The position numbers were made by a program, and so were the translations under genes. The notes beneath the pieces are model-generated. The model was not told where the DNA came from, did no database searches, and saw only the letters and a program-made list of their open reading frames with translations. Shown here piece after piece: positions 28,951 through 37,411 of a stretch of DNA of 64,000 bases (positions within the stretch are counted from its first letter, which is position 1; every line of letters starts with the position of its first letter). Origin of the DNA: Bradyrhizobium symbiodeficiens (lineage in GTDB: Bacteria; Pseudomonadota; Alphaproteobacteria; Rhizobiales; Xanthobacteraceae). The DNA lies in NCBI RefSeq assembly GCF_002266465.3, contig NZ_CP029427.2:4900501-4964500 (forward strand). Direction: 5' to 3'.

Positions 28951-29721
28951 TTACCTCAGCGGCATCAACTGGTGCATGACACCGATGAAATAATCCAGAT
29001 ACGTCCCCATCATCGCGGTGAGCACGACGGCGAGCACCAGGAAGCCCGCGAAGATCGAGAGCGGCACGCCGACGAAATAGACCTGCATCTGCGGCATCAG
29101 CCGCGCCAGCACACCCAACCCGATGTTGAAGACGAGGCCGAACACCAGGAACGGTCCCGAGAGCTGCAGTCCGAGGCTGAACGCGGCGGCAAAGGCGCGC
29201 GTGGCGAGCGCGGCCACATCGCCGCTCGATACGGTCTCGCCCGGCGAGAAGATCGTATAGCTGTCGTTCAGCGCCGCGATCACCAGATGATGGCTGTCGG
29301 TGGCGAACAGCAGCGTCACCCCGAGCATGGTCAGGAAGTTGCCGACCAGCACGCCCTGCTGGCCCTGCGTCGGATCGACCGAGGTGACGAAACCGAGCCC
29401 CATCTGCTGCGCGATCACCGATCCCGCGACCTGGAGCGCCGACAGCGTCACGCGCGCGGTGGCGCCCAGCACGATTCCGATCGCGATCTCGTGCAGCATC
29501 AGGACCAGGAGCGGCGCCAGCGAGCCCATGTCGACATGGTAGGCGTTGCGATGCAGCGGCAGGATGATCAGCGTCAGCAGCAGCGCGATCGACAGCTTGA
29601 TCCGCGTCGGAATATTGGTCTCGCCCAGTCCCGGCAACAGCATCACCATCGCGCCGACCCGGGCGAAGGCGAGCATGAAGGAGGCGGCGAGCGCCGGCAG
29701 CAGCGAGACGTCGATGCGCAT
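28951..29721 (-). CDS. fliR: Flagellar export gate protein FliR
   Basis: The 256-residue polytopic protein has about six membrane segments (VGAMVMLLPGLGE, IALLLTLIILPL, IGIVLGATARV) and the FliR core QMGLGF. With FliP and FliQ it forms the helical export channel. It lies 10 bases before flhB and 17 bases after fliQ, in the same operon. Confidence 0.97.
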   Translation of the reverse strand: MRIDVSLLPALAASFMLAFARVGAMVMLLPGLGETNIPTRIKLSIALLLTLIILPLHRNAYHVDMGSLAPLLVLMLHEIAIGIVLGATARVTLSALQVAGSVIAQQMGLGFVTSVDPTQGQQGVLVGNFLTMLGVTLLFATDSHHLVIAALNDSYTIFSPGETVSSGDVAALATRAFAAAFSLGLQLSGPFLVFGLVFNIGLGVLARLMPQMQVYFVGVPLSIFAGFLVLAVVLTAMMGTYLDYFIGVMHQLMPLR

Positions 29722-29738
29722 AATTGACGCATCTTGCC

Positions 29739-30002
29739 TCAGCCGCCGATGATTCGCGACGATATCCGCAGCATATAGGCGTGGAGCGCGTCGGCCATGA
29801 ACGGCAGCGTCAGCAGCATCGTGGCAAAGATCGCGAGGATCTTCGGCACGTAGATCAGCGTCTGTTCCTGGATCTGCGTCAGCGCCTGGAACAGCGACAC
29901 GACGACGCCGACCACCAGACCGACCACCATCAGGGGGGAGGACACGATCACGATCGTCCAGATCGCATCGCGCGCGACGTCGAGGGTCTCAGGTCCGGTC
30001 AT
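29739..30002 (-). CDS. fliQ: Flagellar export gate protein FliQ
   Basis: The 87-residue protein has two membrane helices and the family motif VSLFQALTQIQEQTL (residues ~48-62). It packs around FliP in the export gate. ATG 30002 matches the usual start; the frame open upstream reads into a repeat hairpin and is not coding. Confidence 0.97.
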   Translation of the reverse strand: MTGPETLDVARDAIWTIVIVSSPLMVVGLVVGVVVSLFQALTQIQEQTLIYVPKILAIFATMLLTLPFMADALHAYMLRISSRIIGG

Positions 30003-30043
30003 TGTACTGTTCCGCTGCTCGTTGTCCAAAGGTGTCGGGAAGC

Positions 30044-30104
30044 GAGTGGCGAATAGCGAGTAGCGAATGGGCGACCCCAATTCGCTACTCGCCATTCGCC
30101 ACTC
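30044..30104. repeat. Long hairpin repeat between fliE and fliQ
   Basis: Two 28-base arms (30044-30071 and 30077-30104) are reverse complements with two mismatches and only five bases between. It lies in the transcribed spacer between fliE and fliQ and could modulate RNA stability or partial termination. The core GCGAATAGCGAGTAGCGAAT looks like a dispersed repeat unit. Confidence 0.8.
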
Positions 30105-30111
30105 CCCCAAT

Positions 30112-30420
30112 TCAGATCGGCATCTTCATGATGTCTTCATACGCGGCGATCACGCGGTCGCGGACCGAGACCAGGGTGGACACAGCGACGTCGGTGTCCG
30201 CCACCGCCGTCACCACGTCCATCACGTTGGCCTTGCCGGCGGCCATCGCCACCGTCTGCGCGTCCGACTTGCGGCCGGACTCCATGACGCTGCCGACGGC
30301 GTCCTTCAGCATCGAGGAAAAGGATGGCCCGCCGGCCTCGGTGGCTTTGCCGGCACCGCTGTTCTCCAGCACCCGGGCGAGGTTGGCATAAGCATTGGCT
30401 GCGATTGTCGGTGATGCCAT
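30112..30420 (-). CDS. fliE: Flagellar hook-basal body protein FliE
   Basis: The 102-residue protein has the FliE pattern: an N-terminal helix with ANLARVLENSG, a central GGPSFSSMLKDAVGSV and the C-terminal helix STLVSVRDRVIAAYEDIMKMPI. FliE connects the MS-ring/export gate to the rod. It lies 16 bases downstream of flgC and is separated from fliQ by a hairpin repeat. Confidence 0.96.
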   Translation of the reverse strand: MASPTIAANAYANLARVLENSGAGKATEAGGPSFSSMLKDAVGSVMESGRKSDAQTVAMAAGKANVMDVVTAVADTDVAVSTLVSVRDRVIAAYEDIMKMPI

Positions 30421-30436
30421 GGCTCAATTGTCCTGT

Positions 30437-30862
30437 TCAGCTCTTGAGGATGTCGAGCGTGCGCTGGATCATCCGGCGCGTCGCACTGATGATGTTGAGG
30501 TTGGCCTCGTAGGACCGCTGCGCGTCGCGCATGTCGGTCATCTCGACCACCGAGTTCACGTTTGGATATTTGACGTTGCCGCTGGCGTCCGCGACCGGAT
30601 TGCTCGGCTCGTATTTGACGCGGAAGTTCGACTGGTCGGGCTTGATCTTGCCGAGGGTGACGACCTGCGCGTCGAGCGTGCGGTCGAGCGCGGAGGAGAA
30701 GGTCGGAACCTTGCGCCGGTAGGGATCGCCGCCGGCGGTCTGCGAGGTCGAATCCGCGTTCGCGATGTTTTCCGAGATCACCCGCATGCGGCCGGCTTGC
30801 GCCCGCAGACCGGAGGTCGCGATCGCCATCGAGCGGGCAAAGTCGCTGCTGTCATTGGCCAT
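30437..30862 (-). CDS. flgC: Flagellar basal-body rod protein FlgC
   Basis: The 141-residue rod protein starts with MAIATSGLRAQAGRMRVISENIANADS, the typical rod/hook family N-terminal helix with ENIANA, and ends with the matching helix YEANLNIISATRRMIQRTLDI. It is proximal rod, exported by the flagellar system. A dispersed repeat lies between it and flgB. Confidence 0.97.
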   Translation of the reverse strand: MANDSSDFARSMAIATSGLRAQAGRMRVISENIANADSTSQTAGGDPYRRKVPTFSSALDRTLDAQVVTLGKIKPDQSNFRVKYEPSNPVADASGNVKYPNVNSVVEMTDMRDAQRSYEANLNIISATRRMIQRTLDILKS

Positions 30863-30889
30863 GATGCGCCTCCTCTAGCTCTCTCGTCC

Positions 30890-30965
30890 GAGCATGATCT
30901 CCGCGCAAACGCGTTCCGCGTTTGTCGCGAGGGAAAACCGCTTCACACTTTTCCGGATCATGCTC
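30890..30965. repeat. Dispersed repeat with GAGCATGATC / GATCATGCTC ends
   Basis: It lies in the flgB-flgC spacer and touches the flgB stop codon. The ends are perfect reverse complements and the interior includes GGAAAACCGCTTCACACTTT. Such elements are very common in the genomes of Bradyrhizobium relatives, from memory. Confidence 0.7.
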
Positions 30966-31369
30966 TAGCCCTTGCCGATCGCGGTCTTGAGCAGATGCAG
31001 GCTCTTCGAATAGAGCGAGGTCGCCGCCGCGTAGTCCATCTGGTTGCTCGCCGCCTTCATCATCTCCTCTTCGAGATTGACGGCGTTGCCCGCGGGGCGT
31101 GTCTCGAAGCCCGCGTTCCTGTTCTGGTCGAACCCGGAAGCAGCCCCCGACGGCGTCATGTGAGAGCCGCTGGTGCGGGTCATTGCCAGGGGACCCATCG
31201 AGCCGGTGACGGCTCCGGCCTTGTCGAACTTGGGCTCGACAAGGTCGCGCGGCCGGAATTTGGGCGTGTCGGAATTGGAGACGTTCTCGGACAGGACGCG
31301 CTGGCGCTCCTGGTGCCACTGCATCTTGGTGCGAAGCGCCGACAGCACCGGGAGGTCGTTGATGGACAT
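30965..31369 (-). CDS. flgB: Flagellar basal-body rod protein FlgB
   Basis: The 134-residue proximal rod protein has the N-terminal motif RQRVLSENVSNSDTPKFRPRDL and the C-terminal helix SLYSKSLHLLKTAIGKG. It is first gene of the minus-strand operon that runs through flgC, fliE, fliQ, fliR and flhB toward cckA. A CtrA-type box (31440-31454) lies 71 bases upstream in the spacer shared with fliO. Confidence 0.97.
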   Translation of the reverse strand: MSINDLPVLSALRTKMQWHQERQRVLSENVSNSDTPKFRPRDLVEPKFDKAGAVTGSMGPLAMTRTSGSHMTPSGAASGFDQNRNAGFETRPAGNAVNLEEEMMKAASNQMDYAAATSLYSKSLHLLKTAIGKG

Positions 31370-31439
31370 CGTCGCGGCTCCTTCCGCCTTCTTGCGAACC
31401 TTGGGTCCGCCGCTAGGCAGAATTTGCCGCGTGTATGGT

Positions 31440-31454
31440 TAACAGCTGGTTAAG
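31440..31454. promoter_or_regulatory. CtrA-type box TTAA-N7-TTAA between flgB and fliO
   Basis: TTAACAGCTGGTTAA matches the full CtrA consensus established in Caulobacter. It is closer to flgB (71 bases) than to fliO, so it most likely drives the flgB operon. The rest of 31370-31722 holds no gene. Confidence 0.65.
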
Positions 31455-31722
31455 ACCGCCCTCGAGGCGTGTCCCCGGGCGGGACACCATTTTGTGCTCC
31501 CGTGATTCTACGTCTCCAAAACCGGCATTAACCCAACCATTTGGCGGCCCGTGCACAGCCGAAGAAGTCGTTTTGGATCGAGCGATTCATGGGTTATTAA
31601 GAGTTGGGGACGGCAAAACTTGCCGTGGGACGTTAAGAAATCGCAGTTTGGGGCATCGTTAAACCAGTGGTTGGCGCGTCCAACCATCGGCACGAGAACA
31701 GCGCCATTTGTCGGGGACAAGT

Positions 31723-32709
31723 ATGCAAGGCAGCCCTATCACCTTCATCGTCGCGTTCATCGTCGTCCTGGCGTTGATCGGCGTCGCTGCCTGGCTGGTG
31801 CGCCGATTCGCCGGCAGCCGGGTCGGCGCCAACACCCAGCGCGGCAGGATGCCCCGGCTCGCGGTGATCGACGCTGCCGCGGTCGACGGTCGGCGCCGCC
31901 TGGTGCTGGTCCGGCGTGACAATGTCGAGCATCTCCTGATGATCGGCGGGCCGACCGACATCGTCGTCGAGCCCAACATCGTTCGCGCCGCGCCCGGCCG
32001 CGACCAGCTTCCGCAGCGTCCGAACGCCGCGGAACCGCCGCGGCTCGCGCCCATGCCGGATACCAGCGGCTGGGCCGACGAGGCACCGCGGCCGGAAATG
32101 CTCGATCATCCCGAGCCGCAAATGCCCGAGCCGCCGCCGCGGCCCGCGCGACCGTCCTTTGCCGACGAGGTGCGCCGGCCCGCTCCCGCGCTGGCCGAAC
32201 GCCGCAGCGATCCCCTCGCCGGCTTCACGGCCGAGCCGATCGCGCCACGCCTCGAGCGTGAACCGCGGCCCGAGCCGCTGCCGCCGCGCGTTCCGCGCAG
32301 CGAGCCGCCACTGATGCCCCGGCCGCCGCGCCAGAGCGAGCCGCCGAAGATGCCGCCGGTGCGCGCCGAGCGCGTCGCGGCCCCGCCTCCGCCGGTGCCG
32401 CAGGCTCCGCCCGTTCCGCCGCCGGCTTCCGCCGCAGCCCCCTCCAGTGCCGAGCAGAATCTCGCCGAGATGGCACAGCGGCTCGAAGCCGCGCTGCGTC
32501 GCCCGGCCGGCGACACGGTCGCGCCTCCGGTTGCACCGGAGCCGCCTGCCGCTCCCCGCGCGCCGCGCGCAGCGAGCCGCCGGCCCCACCGGCCCCGCCC
32601 GCGAAACCGGCCGCGGAAAAGACCAGCTTTGAAAATCTCGAAGACGAGATGGCCTCGCTGCTCGGCCGTCCGAAGCCGTCTTCGTGAGGCTGCCGTCCCT
32701 CCCGCGTAG
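31723..32709 (+). CDS. fliO: Flagellar biosynthetic protein FliO, apparent frameshift near the C terminus
   Basis: An N-terminal membrane segment (about residues 5-25: ITFIVAFIVVLALIGVAAWL) and a FliO-type domain with MPRLAVIDAAAVDGRRRLVL and LLMIGGPTDIVVEPN identify FliO, an assembly factor for the FliP ring. A long Pro-rich tail follows. As written the frame ends at 32709 in an Arg-rich, shadow-like tail. In the -1 frame from about 32571 the sequence reads TSFENLEDEMASLLGRPKPSS and stops at TGA 32687, overlapping the fliP GTG start. This indicates a lost base in the CG-rich run 32555-32570. Confidence 0.88.
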   Translation: MQGSPITFIVAFIVVLALIGVAAWLVRRFAGSRVGANTQRGRMPRLAVIDAAAVDGRRRLVLVRRDNVEHLLMIGGPTDIVVEPNIVRAAPGRDQLPQRPNAAEPPRLAPMPDTSGWADEAPRPEMLDHPEPQMPEPPPRPARPSFADEVRRPAPALAERRSDPLAGFTAEPIAPRLEREPRPEPLPPRVPRSEPPLMPRPPRQSEPPKMPPVRAERVAAPPPPVPQAPPVPPPASAAAPSSAEQNLAEMAQRLEAALRRPAGDTVAPPVAPEPPAAPRAPRAASRRPHRPRPRNRPRKRPALKISKTRWPRCSAVRSRLREAAVPPA

Positions 32710-33445
32710 AGTTGTTTTCCTTTCTGTTCTGATCGGCGCGGCATCGGCAGCGATGCCGGCGCATGCGCAGGACATCAGCATCAATCTCGGCGGCGGCGCT
32801 GGCGGCGGCGGCGTCACCGAGCGCGCGATCCAGCTGATCGCGCTGCTCACCGTGCTGTCGATCGCGCCGTCGATCCTGATCATGATGACGTCGTTCACGC
32901 GCATCGTGGTCGTGCTGTCGCTGCTGCGCACCGCGATGGGTACGGCGACCGCACCGCCGAACTCGGTGATCATCGCGCTGGCGATGTTCCTCACCTTCTT
33001 CGTGATGGGGCCGGTGCTGCAAAAATCCTACGACGACGGCATCCGCCCGCTCGTCGCCAACCAGATCGGCGTCGAGGACGCGCTGCAGCGCGCCTCCGTT
33101 CCGTTGCGCGGATTCATGCAGAAGAACGTGCGCGAGAAGGACCTCAAGCTGTTCCTGGACCTCTCGGGCGAGCCGCCGCCGGCCACTCCCGACGAGCTGG
33201 CACTGCGCATCCTGGTCCCCGCCTTCATGATCTCCGAGCTGAAGCGCGCCTTCGAGATCGGCTTCCTGCTGTTCCTGCCCTTCCTCATCATCGACCTCGT
33301 CGTCGCCTCGGTGCTGATGTCGATGGGCATGATGATGCTGCCGCCGGCCACGATCTCGCTGCCGTTCAAGCTGATCTTCTTCGTGCTGGTCGACGGCTGG
33401 TCGCTGGTGGCGGGGAGCCTTGTGCAGAGTTACGGGGGCGGGTGA
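32684..33445 (+). CDS. fliP: Flagellar export gate protein FliP
   Basis: The 253-residue protein has a cleavable signal peptide (cleavage after AHA) and four membrane segments, with the hallmark ILIMMTSFTRIVVVLSLLR and the C-terminal VDGWSLVAGSLVQSY. FliP forms the core ring of the export gate. The GTG start at 32684 overlaps the fliO stop in its restored frame (GTGA), which implies translational coupling. Confidence 0.97.
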   Translation: MRLPSLPRRVVFLSVLIGAASAAMPAHAQDISINLGGGAGGGGVTERAIQLIALLTVLSIAPSILIMMTSFTRIVVVLSLLRTAMGTATAPPNSVIIALAMFLTFFVMGPVLQKSYDDGIRPLVANQIGVEDALQRASVPLRGFMQKNVREKDLKLFLDLSGEPPPATPDELALRILVPAFMISELKRAFEIGFLLFLPFLIIDLVVASVLMSMGMMMLPPATISLPFKLIFFVLVDGWSLVAGSLVQSYGGG

Positions 33446-33546
33446 GCCTCTGGTGACGCCTTCGCCAAGGCTTCGACGGACACGTCGCTGCGCTCGCTGT
33501 GACGGAGGATGCGTCGCTATCCCGGACGCGCTTCGCGCGAACGCGG

Positions 33547-36500
33547 CTACCGCGCCATCTTGATCTGCCGCACGACCGGGATCGTCGGCAGCGAGCCGGT
33601 GTGGTCTTCTTCCTTGGCCTGCGGCGCGCGGGCGGTGGCGTCGGGGAAGCGCTGCTTCATCTCGCGCAGGAAGCCGTCGAGCGTATCGACGCTGGCGGCG
33701 AGCTTGGCGATCTCGGCGAATTCGGCGCTGGAGGCCGCGGCCGGCTTGCTGGCGATGTCGAAGGCCAGACGATCGGCGCTCTCGCTCATCAGCGGCGCGT
33801 ATTTCTCGCGGAAGCGCGACAGGCCGATCGAGTCGTCGGCGAGCGCGTAGCCGACGGCGGCGCGGATGATGTCGCTCTTCTCCACCGAATTGAGCGGCTT
33901 GAAGTCGCGGAAGCGCTCGCCGTAATAGAGCTCGATCTGCTCGGCGGACTCGCGCCAGCGCCGTGCCGCCCAGAAGATGTCGGAACGCAGCCGCAGCACT
34001 TCGCGCCCGGAGACGTTGGAGACGATGTCGAGCGCGAGATCGTGACGGCCGACGTCGCTCTGCGCGCGCGCTTCCAGCAGCAGGCGCTGCTGCCTGAGCT
34101 CGCCGGAGAGGTCGCTGATGCGGCTCGCGCGCAGCGCCGTGATCGCCTTGTCCGGCTTGCGGTTGGCGAGATAGATCATGGACAGGCGAGCGGCGACCTG
34201 GGCGCGGGCGGCGCCTTCGAGGCGGTGGTCGACCTGATATTGCAGCAGCTCGGCCGCCTGGTCGAGCAGGTCGATCGAGGCGAGACGGTCGGCGAGACGG
34301 CGGATCAGCTCGTCGCCGCGCCTGCCGATCGGCGTCAACTCGCGAAACTCGTAGAACAGCCCGAGCGCCTCGACCTCCGGCAGCTCGTCACCCTTCGGCC
34401 CCAGGAAGATCTGCGTGAACAGGTCCGAGGCGAGATCCTGCGCCTGACGCGAGGCTTCCGCGTTCGGCTGCAGCCTGGTCGCGGTGCGCGCCGCGGTGAG
34501 CGCGTCGCGGTAACGCCCGCCCTCGGCGTACATCTTCGCCAGGATCTGCAGCGTCTTGACCTCGATCAAGTCGCCGCGCCAGGTCATGGACAGGGTCTCG
34601 AGCTCGCGCAGCGCCTCGTCCTTGCCGATCTCGTCGCGCTTCTGCCGCAGCGCGATCTCGAGCTGCTTGGCCTCGGCCGCAGCCGGCCGATCGGCCGAGG
34701 CAGCCGCGAATTTGTAATCGTCGAGCGCGTCCTTGTCGTGGCCGAGCGCCTCGGCGAGCCGGCCGCGCAGCACGGCAAAGCCGGGCGCCGCCTCGGGCGA
34801 GACGCCGACGACCTCGAGCTCGCTGCGGCGCTTGGAGGCGCCGGCATAGTCCTTCACTTCGAGCGAGGCGCGCATCGCCTCCATCGTCACGATGCGCTGG
34901 ATGTCGAGCGGCAGCGAGGCGATCGCGAATTCGACGTTCTTGAACTTCTCGCGCGCGTCAGCCCATTTGCCCTGGCGCGCATAGGCGAGCGCCTTCCAGA
35001 GCTGGGAATCGTGGCTGTTGCCGATCACGGGATTGGCGAGGTCCTTCAGGCCCTGCGCCGGGCGGCCGATCAGGATGCTGGCGATCGCATGCATGATCAG
35101 CGCGCCGCTCTCCTCCTTGTTGAGCGGGTCGCTCAGCATCAGGTCGGTGACGGCCTTGGCCTCGTGATACATCGCGCGCGACATGTAGAATTGCGCGAGC
35201 TCGAGCCGCGGCAACGAGCGCAGCGCCGGCTCGACGGCCGAGATCGCCGCGATCAGCTCGCTCTGGCGCGCGATGAAATTTTCCGACTGGCCCTTGCGCC
35301 AGCCTTCGGGGCTGAACACCGGACGCACCGCGGTCGGCGCCCGTTCGGCTGAGATGTCGACCGGCGACAGCGTCAGTCCGCCCTTCTTGCCGAGGATCAC
35401 CTTGTCGGCGCCGACCTCGACGCCGATCTCGTCGGAATTCGGCCGGATCGCGATGCCGTGCGCGGATTCCAGCAGCGAGAGATCGACGAGATCCTGCCGC
35501 TTGATGAAGCCGCGCACCGGCCGCTGCGCGGTGACGACATAGAGCATGTCGCCGGCATCGGGATCGGTGAGCTTGTGCAGCTGGCCCGGATTGGCGAAGG
35601 GGATGGCGATGTTGGCGAGCGCGGGGTCGGTGATGTTGCGCGATATCATCAGCGGCAGCGGCGTCGTCTGGATCTTGTCGGCGAGCGTCAGCAGCCAGTT
35701 GGTCTCCTTGCCGACCTCCTCGCTCGCCAGCGAATAGACCAGCGGACGGGTGAGACGGATGCGCACCGCCTGCCCCTTGTCGAGCGGAATGCGGCCGACC
35801 TCGCCGATCATCACCCCGCCCTTGCTGCGGATCGCCTCGAGGTCGATCGGCTTCGGCGTATCGAACACCAGCCACACCGTGTCGCCGCGGCGGAACGCCG
35901 CCGCCGGTGTTGCGACCGGAATCGGGAACGTCACGCGCAAGCCGTCGCTGTCGCGGCGCGCATCGACGCTGGCGACGGTGGGCTGCGGCGCGGCCGGCGC
36001 CTCGGCGGACGCAGCCTTGACGGCGTCCTTGACCGGCTCCTTCGCAGCCTCTTTCGGCGCTTCCGCAGGCGCCGGTTTGGCGGGCGCGGCCACAGCTTCG
36101 GCAACCGGCGGCGCGGGCTTCGCAGCTTCCTTCAAAATGTCCTTCGGAGCTTCCTTCAGAGCTTCCTTAGACGCTTCCTTGGGCGCTTCCGGCGCGTGCG
36201 CGGCCTCGGTCGCGGGAGCTGGCGCCGGTTTCGGCGCTTCCGCGGGCGGCATCGCGGTGGGCGCGTCCGGCTTCACCTCGGGCTTGACGTCGATTTTGGC
36301 TTCGCGCGCGATCGTCTCGGAGGTCGGCGGCGCGATCTCGCCATGGACGTCCTTATGGGCGTCCTTCGGCTTCTGGGCCGCTTGCTTGTCCGGCGCCGGC
36401 GCCGGTCCGCGACCGGCAGGCTTCATCTGCGCGATCGCCGCCTCGGGCGTCGCGGCGGTCTTGCCCTTGTCGGGCTGGAAGGAGACGTCGACGACGTAGT

Positions 36501-37317
36501 TCTTCTCGTCGCGAAACGAATGCACGTCGGAATCGCCGATCAGCGCGATCTCGACATTGGTCTGGTCGATGTCGGCCTTCTGCTTGATCGAGGCGACGTT
36601 CGGCGGCGCTGCGACGACCGCGTCCGCCAGATCGAAATTCAGGTTGGCGTTGAAAGCGAGCGTGAGCTTCTGCTCGTTGAGCACGGAGGACACGCCGACG
36701 CCGTCGGGCATCTCGAACACGAAGCGCACGAAGGTCGGCTGCACCGAGGCACGCACGCGGATCTGCGGACGCTTCTTGCTCTCCGCCGCGGCACGCTGGG
36801 CGCGCAGCGCGCGTTCGGCCGCGCGGGCGCGCTCGGCGAGTTCCTTGACCACGTCCATCGGTAGGCTCGGCGGCGGTCCCTTCCAGCCCTCCGGCAGGAG
36901 GTCGACGAAGGTACGCTCGCCGGCATTCATGGTGTTAACGGTGACGCGGCGCGCCAGCGACAGGCGGATGGCGCCGCCATCGGGGTCGCGGCGCGCGGAG
37001 TTGACGTAATCGGGCGCGCCTTCGGGCACACGGTCGACGGGAACGTCGACCGGTCGGTCGAAGCGGATGATGAGGATGGAGCCCGCGGTCGTCACCTCGG
37101 AGGGAACGTCCTCGCCGAGCTTGATGACGAGACGGGCAAAGCCGCCGCCGGCCGAAAAGCTCGCCTCGCCCCTGACGGTGTCGGCCGCCCGGGCAGGCGC
37201 ACCGAGGCCGACCAGCAGGCAGACCGCCAGCGCGCGGACGTGACGCGACAGCCCCGGCGCCAGAGCGCGGGCTCGCGACCACAATCCATCGGCAGCCTCT
37301 CGCGCCATTTGCGGCAT
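33547..37317 (-). CDS. Large secreted TPR-type protein of the flagellar cluster (MotK candidate)
   Basis: The 1256-residue protein has a signal peptide (about residues 26-44, ending APARA). It then has beta-rich AMIN-like segments (TVRGEASFSAGGGFARLVI; QPTFVRFVFEMPDG) and an Ala/Pro/Lys-rich linker (about residues 285-455). A third beta segment (VDARRDSDGLRVTFPIPV) and a long helical C-terminal half with TPR-like repeats (about residues 690-1230) follow. It is therefore periplasmic. It follows motE, and in Cereibacter a large periplasmic protein MotK works with MotE and MotB on rotation; identity with MotK is inference from size and context. A CtrA-type box is 70 bases upstream. Confidence 0.85.
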   Translation of the reverse strand: MPQMAREAADGLWSRARALAPGLSRHVRALAVCLLVGLGAPARAADTVRGEASFSAGGGFARLVIKLGEDVPSEVTTAGSILIIRFDRPVDVPVDRVPEGAPDYVNSARRDPDGGAIRLSLARRVTVNTMNAGERTFVDLLPEGWKGPPPSLPMDVVKELAERARAAERALRAQRAAAESKKRPQIRVRASVQPTFVRFVFEMPDGVGVSSVLNEQKLTLAFNANLNFDLADAVVAAPPNVASIKQKADIDQTNVEIALIGDSDVHSFRDEKNYVVDVSFQPDKGKTAATPEAAIAQMKPAGRGPAPAPDKQAAQKPKDAHKDVHGEIAPPTSETIAREAKIDVKPEVKPDAPTAMPPAEAPKPAPAPATEAAHAPEAPKEASKEALKEAPKDILKEAAKPAPPVAEAVAAPAKPAPAEAPKEAAKEPVKDAVKAASAEAPAAPQPTVASVDARRDSDGLRVTFPIPVATPAAAFRRGDTVWLVFDTPKPIDLEAIRSKGGVMIGEVGRIPLDKGQAVRIRLTRPLVYSLASEEVGKETNWLLTLADKIQTTPLPLMISRNITDPALANIAIPFANPGQLHKLTDPDAGDMLYVVTAQRPVRGFIKRQDLVDLSLLESAHGIAIRPNSDEIGVEVGADKVILGKKGGLTLSPVDISAERAPTAVRPVFSPEGWRKGQSENFIARQSELIAAISAVEPALRSLPRLELAQFYMSRAMYHEAKAVTDLMLSDPLNKEESGALIMHAIASILIGRPAQGLKDLANPVIGNSHDSQLWKALAYARQGKWADAREKFKNVEFAIASLPLDIQRIVTMEAMRASLEVKDYAGASKRRSELEVVGVSPEAAPGFAVLRGRLAEALGHDKDALDDYKFAAASADRPAAAEAKQLEIALRQKRDEIGKDEALRELETLSMTWRGDLIEVKTLQILAKMYAEGGRYRDALTAARTATRLQPNAEASRQAQDLASDLFTQIFLGPKGDELPEVEALGLFYEFRELTPIGRRGDELIRRLADRLASIDLLDQAAELLQYQVDHRLEGAARAQVAARLSMIYLANRKPDKAITALRASRISDLSGELRQQRLLLEARAQSDVGRHDLALDIVSNVSGREVLRLRSDIFWAARRWRESAEQIELYYGERFRDFKPLNSVEKSDIIRAAVGYALADDSIGLSRFREKYAPLMSESADRLAFDIASKPAAASSAEFAEIAKLAASVDTLDGFLREMKQRFPDATARAPQAKEEDHTGSLPTIPVVRQIKMAR

Positions 37318-37386
37318 GTCTTCCGTTTCGACGGGTCCACGACGGCACTGGTGCCGGCCCCTGCCCCGACTCTAAGGTTTTGCCAA

Positions 37387-37401
37387 TTAAGGACTTCTTA
37401 A
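37387..37401. promoter_or_regulatory. CtrA-type box TTAA-N7-TTAA before the large TPR gene
   Basis: TTAAGGACTTCTTAA is a full match to the consensus. It lies between the motE stop and the start at 37317, so the large TPR gene probably has its own CtrA-dependent promoter. Confidence 0.6.
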
Positions 37402-37411
37402 GTATGAGCCC

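Noticed and set aside
33499..36864. 617- and 468-codon plus-strand frames opposite the large TPR gene
   Set aside because: Antisense shadows of a protein with signal peptide and repeat structure; no similarity of their own.
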